Part shown: positions 1 through 8,207 of the stretch, piece after piece
Layout: every line of letters begins with the position of its first letter
How positions within the stretch are numbered: the first letter of the stretch is position 1
Assembly: GCF_900010755.1 (NCBI RefSeq)
Contig: NZ_CZJT01000091.1
Coordinates: 1-64,000 of the forward strand
Length of the DNA: 64,000 nucleotides
Reading direction: 5' to 3'
Origin: Paeniglutamicibacter antarcticus
GTDB lineage: Bacteria; Actinomycetota; Actinomycetes; Actinomycetales; Micrococcaceae
Notes under the pieces: generated by a model
Database searches by the model: none
What the model saw: only the letters and a program-made list of their open reading frames with translations
What the model was told of the DNA's origin: nothing
Position numbers and translations under genes: made by a program

Positions 1-80
1 CACCGAGCCACAGAATGGCTCAACCCCAGGAACCCAGTTGGAACACCACCGGCAGTGAGGCCGGACAACTTGCCATGCCC

Positions 81-356
81 TCAAACGAAACCGGCCCCAA
101 CCTCCGAAATCAAACGGTGGTCAGAGCTGGGTCGGTGGATCGAGGCTAAACTCAGCAGGACGACCTGCTCCTGGCGGGTAATCGATTCAATGACTTGCGA
201 ATTTCGGCTATCAGGTTTGTTTCCGAAGGAAAAGACATTGCCCAATGCCGACGCTGTCCCCAGCGTGCCAACCGCGCTTAGCACGCCAACGGCAACAAAT
301 CCTGCAGCAACAAGCAGAACAAGCCATAGATGCACCTTCATTCTGAAAAAATTCAT
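81..356 (-). CDS. Hypothetical small membrane protein, possibly a truncated remnant
   Basis: A 91-residue frame starting with a hydrophobic segment (residues about 8-31) that would be a signal anchor or single membrane helix, then a short polar part with the stretch SQVIESITRQEQVVLLSL. That stretch resembles, from memory, the start of longer actinobacterial single-pass membrane proteins of unknown function, which go on for another 100-150 residues. Here the frame drifts into low-complexity, non-conserved sequence and stops, so a frameshifted or deleted gene is a reasonable reading. The ribosome binding site is poor. There is no clear operon partner: the next gene on this strand, hrpA, ends about 400 bp away. 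A chance frame cannot be excluded. Confidence 0.35.
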   Translation of the reverse strand: MNFFRMKVHLWLVLLVAAGFVAVGVLSAVGTLGTASALGNVFSFGNKPDSRNSQVIESITRQEQVVLLSLASIHRPSSDHRLISEVGAGFV

Positions 357-750
357 CGATCATATTCGCTTTCGATCTGCTGCTTGGCCCATTGCCAGAG
401 TCCATCGTAGTACCCGTCTGGGGTGGGGCTACTTTGCAAACACGTCATATTGCCTTGTCACAGATGTGCGCATTTTCAACGACCACGACTAGGGCGAATG
501 CAGTCACGCGGCATTGGGTCCTTCCAAATTAACGCGGCGTGACACTTTCGGGACAAGAGCCCCGAGACGTCCTTGGCAGGAGGTTCGACGGTACTTCCAG
601 GAAGACCGTGGGACGCACTAGTTCAGCGGAATCGTCGATGGGGATGCCCCACCGTAACTCGCGTGTCACAGCCCAAAGGAACGGGCCCTGACGGCTGCAA
701 CACGCAACCGACAAGGCCCGACATAAATCCATACTGCACGTCTGTGCCGC
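357..750. other. Gap without a supported gene
   Basis: About 390 bp between the 3' end of hrpA and the small membrane frame. All open frames here are short and lack a convincing start, RBS or family signal. I see no strong hairpin followed by a T-run and no tRNA. Confidence 0.5.
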
Positions 751-3700
751 CTAGCGTGCGGCAGCGATCCCGTCCTTGATGGCTGTGCGGATCCGCTTTT
801 CGGACACCGAATACGCGGTGCCCAGCTCCTGGGCGAAGAGCGACACCCGGAATTCCTCCAGCATCCACTTCACCGAGGCCAACAGCGGGGGAGTGCTCAT
901 GCCCGGGATCAGCATGTCCAACGCGGTATCGTACTCGTCCTCGAGACCCTGGATGCTCAGGGTCGCTGCGTTATCACGGGTGACGTTGCCGGCCTTCAGC
1001 TTCTCCAGGCGCGTCTCGATGGCGGAGATGTAACGCGGCAGCTGGGCCAACTGGGAGTATCCGGTGGCCGCCACAAAGCCCGGGTAGACCAGCTGGGAGA
1101 GCTGGGTCTTCACGTCGTTCAGCGCGTTGATCAACGCCATCGAGGACGCAGCCTTGATTTCCTTGTTGATCCGCCGGGTGCCGGAGAGCACTTTTTCCAC
1201 GATTTCGGTCACGGCGAAGACCGTATCGATCAGTTCCGCGCGCACCTTCTCATAGAGGGCGTCGAAGTCTGCCTTGTTGAACGGCAGCTTCTCCGGAACC
1301 AGCTTGTCCACCGCGGCCATGGTGCAGTCCTGGATCAGCGATTCGACCGAACCGTGTGGGTTCTGCGTGAAGACCAGCTTTTCCTTGTTGCTCAGGTGGT
1401 CCAGCACGTAACGCGACGGTGAGGGCACCTTGATCAGCAGCAGGCGGATGACACCGGCACGGTGGGACGCGAGTTGTTCGGCCTCATTGCGGAAGACCGT
1501 GAGGCGCACCGAGGTTTTCTCATCCTTCAGCGCGGGGTAGGCGGTGACTTTCTGGCCGGCGACCTCCGAAACCACCCGGGGTGTGATGGTCCCGTTGACG
1601 CCCAGCTGGTTGTCCCAATCGCTGAGCCCGCTGCGTTCCCACACGGTGGTGGCCACGGCCGGGGCCTTGGCAGCACCGTGCGTTGCCCGGGTGTTTGACT
1701 GGGCGTTCTTCCCGTTCTTGCCGGCGCTGCCCTTGTTCTCTGGAGTCCTTGCGCCCTGGCCCGAGGGCATGGAGGCGCCGGGCTTGATGCCCAGCGAACG
1801 GGCCAAGGCCGAGCGGTTTGCCGCGGCCAGTGTCTGCTGCAGCAGCGCCAGGTCCTTGGACTCGTCAAGGATCTTGGAGTCGGAGTCGATAACCTGGAAG
1901 GAGAATTTCAGGTGCTCGGGCAGTGCGTCCCAGTTCCAGGAGTTGGGGGGGACCACCACTCCCTTGAGTCGGCGCAGCGCCAGCTCCAGGGCTTCGGCGA
2001 GGTCGTCGGTTTCCGGGTTGAAGTCCTTTTCCAGCGCGGCCACCGCCAGGCGTGCCACATCGGGGGCCGGGACAAAGTTTTTGCGGATGGCCTTGGGCAG
2101 CGACTTGATCAGCGCCGTCACCAGTTCAACGCGCAGGCCCGGGATGAGCCAGCGGAACCGCACCGGGTCCAGTTGGTTCAAGAAGAGCACCGGCACGCGG
2201 ACCGAGACGCCGTCGGATTCCCCGGCGGTGGCGGCCGGGTTGTATTCGTAGACCAGGTCAAGGTCCAGGGTTCCGTGGCGCCAGGTGCGCGGGAATGCGG
2301 TTTCGTCCAGTTCCTGGCTGTCGGCAAGCAGCATGGCTTCGGGGTCGAAGTCCAGCAGCGTCGGGTTCTCGTGCCGGGCTTGTTTCCACCAGCGGTCGAA
2401 GTGCCGTTCGGAGAGAACCTCCGGGCCTAGCTTCGAGTCGTAGAACTCGAACAGGTCCTCGTCGGACACGCGCAAATCACGGCGGCGCATGCGGGTTTCG
2501 AGTTCCTCGATGTCCTCCAGCACGCGGCGGTTGCGGGCGAAGAACTTGTGGTGGGTCTTCCAGTCGCCCTCCACCAGCGCGTTGCGGATGAATAGTTCGC
2601 GGCAGAGCTCCGGGTCCACGCGCGAGTATTGGATGCGGCGGCGCGGGACGATCGGCAGTCCGAAGAGCGTGACCTTCTCGTAGCCCATGACGGCCCCGGC
2701 GTTACGCGACCAGTGCGGTTCGGAGTAGCTGCGCTTGAGTAGGTCGCCGGCGACCTCCTCGACCCATTTGGGATCCAGCCGGGCGGCGGTGCGCGCCCAG
2801 AGCCGGCTGGTTTCCACCAGTTCGGCTGCCATGACCCATTCGGTGGACTTCTTGAACAATGCGGAGCCCGGGAAGACCGAGAACCGGGTGCCGCGGGCGC
2901 CCACATATTCGCGCTTGCGCTCATCCCATGAACCCACGTGGCTCAGCAGCCCGGAGAGCAAGGAGATGTGGATGGCGTCCTCGTTGCCGGCCGGGTCAAC
3001 CGGCTCGGGGGAGAGCGTGATGCCCAGCGGCTTGGCCAGCTGGCGCAGCTGGGCGAACAGGTCCTGCCATTCACGCACGCGCAGGTAGTTGATGTACTCG
3101 TTCTTGCACAACCGGCGGAACGCGGAGGAGGAGAGTTCCTTTTGCTGTTCCTGCAGGTAGCTCCAGAGGTTTAGCAGCGAGGAGAAGTCGGACTTGGTGT
3201 CCACGAAGCGCTTGTGAAGTTCCTGGGCGCGCTCGCGTTTACCGGTTTCCTCGCTGGGGCGCTCGCGCGGGTCCTGGATGCTCAGCGCAGCGGCGAGCAC
3301 CATGACCTCCTTGGCGCAGCCGCGCTTGCCCGATTCCACGATCATGCGCCCCAGGCGCACATCGACAGGCAGCTGGGCCAGGTGTTTGCCCACGGCGGTC
3401 ACGGTGGCATCGGTGCCGGTGTTCAGCGCACCGAGCTCGCGCAGCAGCGAGACGCCGTCGGCAATGGACTTGGCATCCGGCGGCTGGACGAAGGGGAAGT
3501 CAGCTACATCGCGCGCGGTGCGGACCACGCCCATGGAGCTCATCTGCAAGATGACGGCCGCAAGGTTGGTGCGCAGGATTTCCGGGTCGGTGAACTCGGG
3601 GCGCGAGTTGAAGTCGTCCTCGGAGTACAACCGGATGGCGATGCCGTCAGAGACACGGCCGCAACGGCCCGAGCGCTGGTTGGCGCTGGCCTGCGAGACG

Positions 3701-4740
3701 CGTTCAATGGGCAGGCGCTGGACCTTGGTGCGGTGGGAGTAGCGCGAGATGCGTGCGGTTCCGGTATCGATCACGTACTTGATGCCAGGGACCGTCAGCG
3801 AGGTTTCGGCGACGTTGGTGGCCAGCACGATGCGACGGTTGCGCCCGGGGTTGAAGACCTGGTGTTGTTCGGCCAGTGAGAGCCGTGCGAACAGGGGCAG
3901 GATTTCGGTTCCGGCCAGGCGCTTGTTGGTTTGCACGCGGGCGCGCAGCACCTCGGCGGCGTCGCGGATTTCGCGTTCACCGGAGAAGAAAATCAGGATG
4001 TCCCCGGGCGCCTCGAGGGCGAGTTCGTCAACTGCCTCGGCGATGGCATCGAGCGGGTCGCGGTCCTCGACCTGGGAATCGGGGTCCAGCTCGTCATCGT
4101 CCATGCCGTCGGCGGGGTTCAGCGGGCGGTAGCGCAGCTCCACGGGGAAGGTTCGCCCGGAGACCTCGATGATGGGCGCGGGAACCGGGTCTGCGCCGTC
4201 AATGCCGGGGGCGGCGAAATGCTCGGAAAAGCGCTCGGGATCGATGGTCGCCGAGGTGATGACGATCTTCAAATCCGGGCGCTGGGGCAGGATGCGGCGC
4301 AGGTAGCCCAGCAGGAAGTCGATGTTCAGGCTGCGTTCGTGGGCCTCATCGATGATAATCGCGTTGTACTTCTTGAGCAGCTTGTCGCGCTGGACCTCGG
4401 CGAGCAAGATGCCGTCGGTCATCACCTTGACCTTGGTGTTGCGTGAGGTTTCGCCGGTGAAGCGCACATGGAAGCCGACCTCGTCGCCGATGGTCGTGCC
4501 CAGTTCCTCGGCGATGCGTTCGGCCACCGTGCGTGCGGCAAGCCGGCGCGGTTGGGTGTGGCCGATCATGCCCTTCTCGCCCAGGCCGAGTTCGAGCAGC
4601 ATCTTGGGCAGCTGGGTGGTTTTGCCCGATCCGGTTTCGCCGGCGACGATGACCACTTGGTGGTCCCTGATCGCGGACGTGATGTCTTCACGACGTGCGG
4701 AAACGGGCAGTGCTTCGGGATATGAAATCGTCAGGGCCAT
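751..4740 (-). CDS. hrpA: ATP-dependent RNA helicase HrpA (DEAH box)
   Basis: Cytoplasmic DEAH/RHA-type helicase that remodels RNA or ribonucleoprotein using ATP. Of 1329 residues, the order is: N-terminal RecA-like domain with Walker A GETGSGKT at 34-41, DEAH at 131-134, a TSAT motif near 165; second RecA-like domain with QRSGRCGR (motif VI); then the HA2/OB region and the long C-terminal part typical of bacterial HrpA (DUF3418 type). Length matches full-size HrpA proteins (about 1300). An acidic insertion (residues about 215-235) sits between the two RecA lobes. The start chosen is the ATG at 4740; a GTG two codons upstream (4746) is in frame and cannot be ruled out. It is monocistronic and convergent to nothing obvious; the ABC importer downstream on the other strand is divergent. 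Confidence 0.97.
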   Translation of the reverse strand: MALTISYPEALPVSARREDITSAIRDHQVVIVAGETGSGKTTQLPKMLLELGLGEKGMIGHTQPRRLAARTVAERIAEELGTTIGDEVGFHVRFTGETSRNTKVKVMTDGILLAEVQRDKLLKKYNAIIIDEAHERSLNIDFLLGYLRRILPQRPDLKIVITSATIDPERFSEHFAAPGIDGADPVPAPIIEVSGRTFPVELRYRPLNPADGMDDDELDPDSQVEDRDPLDAIAEAVDELALEAPGDILIFFSGEREIRDAAEVLRARVQTNKRLAGTEILPLFARLSLAEQHQVFNPGRNRRIVLATNVAETSLTVPGIKYVIDTGTARISRYSHRTKVQRLPIERVSQASANQRSGRCGRVSDGIAIRLYSEDDFNSRPEFTDPEILRTNLAAVILQMSSMGVVRTARDVADFPFVQPPDAKSIADGVSLLRELGALNTGTDATVTAVGKHLAQLPVDVRLGRMIVESGKRGCAKEVMVLAAALSIQDPRERPSEETGKRERAQELHKRFVDTKSDFSSLLNLWSYLQEQQKELSSSAFRRLCKNEYINYLRVREWQDLFAQLRQLAKPLGITLSPEPVDPAGNEDAIHISLLSGLLSHVGSWDERKREYVGARGTRFSVFPGSALFKKSTEWVMAAELVETSRLWARTAARLDPKWVEEVAGDLLKRSYSEPHWSRNAGAVMGYEKVTLFGLPIVPRRRIQYSRVDPELCRELFIRNALVEGDWKTHHKFFARNRRVLEDIEELETRMRRRDLRVSDEDLFEFYDSKLGPEVLSERHFDRWWKQARHENPTLLDFDPEAMLLADSQELDETAFPRTWRHGTLDLDLVYEYNPAATAGESDGVSVRVPVLFLNQLDPVRFRWLIPGLRVELVTALIKSLPKAIRKNFVPAPDVARLAVAALEKDFNPETDDLAEALELALRRLKGVVVPPNSWNWDALPEHLKFSFQVIDSDSKILDESKDLALLQQTLAAANRSALARSLGIKPGASMPSGQGARTPENKGSAGKNGKNAQSNTRATHGAAKAPAVATTVWERSGLSDWDNQLGVNGTITPRVVSEVAGQKVTAYPALKDEKTSVRLTVFRNEAEQLASHRAGVIRLLLIKVPSPSRYVLDHLSNKEKLVFTQNPHGSVESLIQDCTMAAVDKLVPEKLPFNKADFDALYEKVRAELIDTVFAVTEIVEKVLSGTRRINKEIKAASSMALINALNDVKTQLSQLVYPGFVAATGYSQLAQLPRYISAIETRLEKLKAGNVTRDNAATLSIQGLEDEYDTALDMLIPGMSTPPLLASVKWMLEEFRVSLFAQELGTAYSVSEKRIRTAIKDGIAAAR

Positions 4741-5152
4741 GATCACCCAAGTCTAATCCAGTGCGGGGGCGCCTCCCCGCGGCCGTGCGCCGGGTGCGTC
4801 GGCACTGATGAAATGCCCAGGTGATCGTGTGGTGGCCCGCTGGTTTGGTGTTTGATCTCCAAAGCCACAGCCGAACCCCCGAGTATCCGTCTGAAACTTG
4901 GTTCGGCTAGATACAAAAAGTTCATTAGTGGGGGATAGGTTTCATACTTTTTCACCATTGAGCGTGAAACAAGATCAATTCGTCTTGTATTTCATGGTTG
5001 ATGGAAGAAATGTGAGTTGATTCACATGTAGTATCTAGGTGATTCATGAGGAGAACTTCCGGCCGTAGGCGGGAACGTAGGAATCGTGAACGGGCCCCGA
5101 CACGGCATTTGTCGAAGACCGGGCATGACTCGCATGTCGTGAAAGGAAAAAC
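4741..5152. other. Divergent intergenic region, hrpA / ABC importer
   Basis: About 410 bp without a credible gene; a 71-codon frame at 4743-4958 on the minus strand has no family signal. It holds the CRP/GlxR-like site at 5011-5026 and presumably the divergent promoters. It is visibly more AT-rich (around 4900-5050) than the flanking coding DNA, as expected for a promoter region. Confidence 0.6.
5011..5026. promoter_or_regulatory. Putative CRP/GlxR-family binding site
   Basis: TGTGAGTTGATTCACA, a perfect TGTGA-N6-TCACA inverted repeat, the core of the CRP site and of the actinobacterial GlxR/Cmr site. It ends 126 bp before the importer start codon. A -10-like TAGTAT lies right behind it (5029-5034), so the site would overlap the core promoter. 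Confidence 0.65.
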
Positions 5153-6166
5153 ATGAAACTCTTCAAGTCCGCACAGATCGCTGCCGGCCTCGCCGTCACC
5201 GCCTTGTTGCTCTCCGCCTGTGGCGGTTCCACTCCCGCAGGCTCGGGTTCGGGCGCCACCAGCCCGGCCGCCGAGGGCCCGGTGAAGATCGGCATCAACC
5301 AGTACATCAGCCACCCGTCGTTGGACGCCGTGGCTACGGGCTTCAAGAAGGGCATGGCAGACGCCGGATACACCGGCGACAAGATCTCCTACGACGAGCA
5401 GAACCCGCAGGGCGAGCCGGCAACCAACACCTCGATCGTTGGCAAGTTCGCAGCGGACAAGGACATGGACCTGGTCCTGGCCATCGCAACCCCCGCAGCC
5501 CAGGCTGCCGCGACCAGCATCACCGATATCCCGGTGCTCTTCTCCGCAGTGACCGACCCGGTGGCGGCAAAGCTCGTTGCAAGCCTTGAGGCACCGGGTG
5601 GCAACGTCACGGGCACCTCGGACAAGAACCCAGTCAAGGAGCAGCTCGAGCTGCTCAAGAAGATCAAGCCCGAAGCCAAATCCGTCGGCATTGTCTACTC
5701 CTCGGGTGAAGTCAACTCGCAGGTCCAGGTCGACTGGGCCAAGGAAGCCGGAGCGGAACTCGGCCTGACCATCGAGGCGAAGGCCATCTCGGCTTCCTCC
5801 GAGGTGCAGCAGGCAGCAGATTCGCTGAACGTCGACGCCTTCTACGTCCCGACCGACAACGCAGTCGTCTCGGCACTCGAGGGCCTGTTGCAGGTCTCGC
5901 AGAACAAGAAGATCCCGGTCATCTCCGCTGACGGCGAATCCGTCAAGCGCGGTGCCACGGCAACCTACGGCCTGAACTACGAGAAGCTCGGAGAGCAGAC
6001 CGCAGCCATGGCAGTGAAGCTGCTCAAGGGCGAGGCGAAGGCCGCAACCATGCCGGTTGAGACCATCACCAAGGTCGAGCTCTACGTCAACACCACAGCC
6101 GCAGAAAAGATCGGACTGGAGATCCCGGCCGACCTGCTCTCCTCGGCAGTGCAGACCTACAAGTAA
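5153..6166 (+). CDS. ABC transporter substrate-binding lipoprotein (TrpX-like, PF04392 type)
   Basis: Extracytoplasmic solute-binding lipoprotein of a three-gene importer. The first 23 residues form a lipoprotein signal: basic KLFK start, hydrophobic core and lipobox LSAC with the lipidated Cys at 23, followed by a Gly/Ser/Ala-rich linker. The mature part has the periplasmic-binding fold of the ABC_sub_bind family, members of which accompany TrpXYZ-like tryptophan/tyrosine importers in Gram-positives. Length (337 aa) is normal. A good RBS (GAAAGGAAA) lies 5-6 nt before the ATG. Followed by the permease and ATPase genes, so the substrate is likely an aromatic or other amino acid; the sequence alone does not decide it. 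A CRP/GlxR-type site upstream suggests control by carbon state. Confidence 0.9.
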   Translation: MKLFKSAQIAAGLAVTALLLSACGGSTPAGSGSGATSPAAEGPVKIGINQYISHPSLDAVATGFKKGMADAGYTGDKISYDEQNPQGEPATNTSIVGKFAADKDMDLVLAIATPAAQAAATSITDIPVLFSAVTDPVAAKLVASLEAPGGNVTGTSDKNPVKEQLELLKKIKPEAKSVGIVYSSGEVNSQVQVDWAKEAGAELGLTIEAKAISASSEVQQAADSLNVDAFYVPTDNAVVSALEGLLQVSQNKKIPVISADGESVKRGATATYGLNYEKLGEQTAAMAVKLLKGEAKAATMPVETITKVELYVNTTAAEKIGLEIPADLLSSAVQTYK

Positions 6167-6190
6167 CCCCGGCCGAATCTTCGGTCTTCC

Positions 6191-6222
6191 GGTGGCCGGT
6201 CGGTCTGTACCGACCGGCCACC
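6191..6222 (+). promoter_or_regulatory. Intercistronic stem-loop between binding protein and permease genes
   Basis: Perfect 14-bp inverted repeat (6191-6204 and 6209-6222) with the 4-nt loop CTGT, 25 bp after the binding-protein stop and 38 bp before the permease start. No T-run follows, so it is more likely a 3'-end stabiliser or partial terminator that gives more binding protein than membrane subunits. Confidence 0.75.
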
Positions 6223-6259
6223 GACATTAACCCAACACTCGAAACGCAAGGATCCACCC

Positions 6260-7180
6260 ATGATCACCGCGGTTGAACTAGGCATGATCTACGCGATCAT
6301 GGCACTCGGGGTCTACTTGACCTTCCGCATTCTCGACTTCCCGGACCTGACGGTCGATGGAAGTTTCACCACGGGCGCCGCTGTCGCCTCCATCTCGATC
6401 GTCAATGGCGTCAACCCTGTCCTGGCCACGATCTTCGCCTTCTTCGTCGGCTCGCTGGCCGGCGTTGTCACGGGGTTGCTCCACACCAAGGGCAAGATCG
6501 ATGGCCTGCTTGCGGGCATCCTGACCATGATTGCCCTGTATTCAATCAACCTGCGCATCATGGGCAAGGCCAACACCCCGTTGTTGGGCGAAAAAACGCT
6601 CATGACGCCACTGCGCGAAGCAAATCTCATGGGCACCTGGGGGTCGGTCGGGCTGATGTTCCTGGGCTGCCTGGTCGCCGTGGCCCTGATTGTCTGGTTC
6701 CTGCGCACCGACGTCGGCTTGGCCATGCGCGCCACCGGCGACAACGAGGAAATGATCCGCTCCTTCGGCGTCAGCACCGACAACCAGAAGATCCTGGGCC
6801 TTGCCATCTCCAACGGCTTCGTCGGGCTATCCGGTGCCCTGATCGCCCAGTTCCAGGGCTTCGCAGACATCGGCATGGGCATCGGCGTCATCCTCATCGG
6901 CCTGGCTTCGGTCATCGTCGGCCAGGCAATATTCGGCCAGAAATTCATCTGGATTGCTGCCCTCGCAGTGATTGCCGGCTCGGTCATCTACCGCTTGGTC
7001 ATCCAGCTGGCACTGGAACTGGGGCTCGAAGTCCAGGACATGAAGCTGATCTCCGCCGTGCTGGTGGTCATCGCGCTGATCCTTCCGCAATGGAAGGGCT
7101 TCTCGAAGTTCGCAAACCGAATCCGCATCACCGGCAAGCCCGTAGCACCACTGGAAGAAGCGGTGAAGACCAATGCTTGA
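6260..7180 (+). CDS. ABC transporter permease (BPD_transp_2 type)
   Basis: Integral membrane subunit of the importer. 306 residues with about eight to nine hydrophobic segments and the short cytoplasmic motif region (ATGDNEEMIRSFGVSTDNQK) that contacts the ATPase in branched-chain-amino-acid/TrpY-type permeases. The usual family length is about 290-320. RBS AAGGATCC lies before the ATG. The 3' end overlaps the ATPase gene by 8 bp, indicating translational coupling. A single permease gene implies a homodimeric channel. Confidence 0.92.
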   Translation: MITAVELGMIYAIMALGVYLTFRILDFPDLTVDGSFTTGAAVASISIVNGVNPVLATIFAFFVGSLAGVVTGLLHTKGKIDGLLAGILTMIALYSINLRIMGKANTPLLGEKTLMTPLREANLMGTWGSVGLMFLGCLVAVALIVWFLRTDVGLAMRATGDNEEMIRSFGVSTDNQKILGLAISNGFVGLSGALIAQFQGFADIGMGIGVILIGLASVIVGQAIFGQKFIWIAALAVIAGSVIYRLVIQLALELGLEVQDMKLISAVLVVIALILPQWKGFSKFANRIRITGKPVAPLEEAVKTNA

Positions 7181-7964
7181 GATCAAGAGCCTAAACAAAA
7201 CCTTCTTCCCGGGCACCGTCAATGAGCGCAAGGCCCTGCGCGACATCAACCTGACGCTCAACGACGCCGAATTCGTGACCGTCATCGGCTCCAATGGCGC
7301 CGGCAAGTCAACGATCCTGAACATGGTCGGTGGCAAGCTGCGCCCGGATACCGGAACCGTCACCATCGGCGGGAAGAATGTCACCAAGCTTCCCGACCAC
7401 GCACGTGCCAAGTACATTGGCCGCGTGTTCCAGGACCCGATGGCCGGCACCGCACCGAACATGTCGATCGAAGAGAACATGGCCCTGGCCCTGGGCCGCG
7501 GCAAGTTCCGCGGGCTGAACCCAGGGGTGAACAAGAACAAGCGCGAGCGATTCATCGAGGAGTTGAAGTCGCTGGAGCTGGGGCTTGAGAACCGGCTCAA
7601 GGCCAAGGTCGGCCTGCTCTCCGGTGGCCAGCGCCAGGCGTTGAGCCTGCTCATGGCTACGTTCTCCGGACCCAAGATCCTGCTGCTCGATGAGCACACG
7701 GCAGCCTTGGATCCGCAGCGCGCCGCCCTGGTGGCCCGGTTGACCGAGGAAATCGTCGAACGCCACAAGCTGACCACGCTGATGGTCACGCACAACATGG
7801 AACAGGCACTGCGCTTGGGCAGTCGCTTGATCATGATGCACGACGGTCAGGTCATCCTTGACCTGAATTCGGAGCAGAAGGCCAAGATGACAGTCCCGGA
7901 TCTGCTGCACGAGTTCGAGAAGATCAAGGGCGCACAGCTAGATGACCGGACCTTGCTCCAGTAA
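7173..7964 (+). CDS. ABC transporter ATP-binding protein (TrpZ-like)
   Basis: Cytoplasmic ATPase that drives the importer. 263 residues with Walker A GSNGAGKST at 39-47, Q-loop near 90, signature LSGGQRQ near 151, Walker B ILLLDEH with DEHTAALDP (the histidine instead of proline after DE is usual in this TrpZ/PhnC-like group) and the switch histidine in MVTHNMEQAL. It overlaps the permease gene by 8 bp and is the last gene of the operon, closed by a strong hairpin at 7993-8029. Confidence 0.93.
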   Translation: MLEIKSLNKTFFPGTVNERKALRDINLTLNDAEFVTVIGSNGAGKSTILNMVGGKLRPDTGTVTIGGKNVTKLPDHARAKYIGRVFQDPMAGTAPNMSIEENMALALGRGKFRGLNPGVNKNKRERFIEELKSLELGLENRLKAKVGLLSGGQRQALSLLMATFSGPKILLLDEHTAALDPQRAALVARLTEEIVERHKLTTLMVTHNMEQALRLGSRLIMMHDGQVILDLNSEQKAKMTVPDLLHEFEKIKGAQLDDRTLLQ

Positions 7965-7992
7965 CGCTTGAATCCGCATCTGCAACGTAGAC

Positions 7993-8029
7993 AAGAAGCC
8001 GCATTCCCCTTGGGGGAGTGCGGCTTCTT
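7993..8029. terminator. Terminator between the ABC operon and cls (convergent)
   Basis: 17-bp stem with one mismatch (7993-8009 with 8013-8029), loop TTG. The stem ends CTTCTT on the plus strand and, read on the other strand, also ends in CTTGT-type sequence, so it could serve both convergent transcripts. The remaining 8030-8207 holds no gene. Confidence 0.7.
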
Positions 8030-8207
8030 GCATAGGTGGGGCAGCTAGCTGCGCGAGACCCCGGGCCGCGTGGGCCAGAAGGGTTCCAGTAGTCGGTGCA
8101 ACCACCAGCGCGCCGCGCTGGGTCAGTCCCATTCCGGCACCCGGGACGTTCCCCCTCCCATGGAGAAACGTCGCGGCGGTGCTTTGCCGTGTCCGGGGGT
8201 CCCGCCG

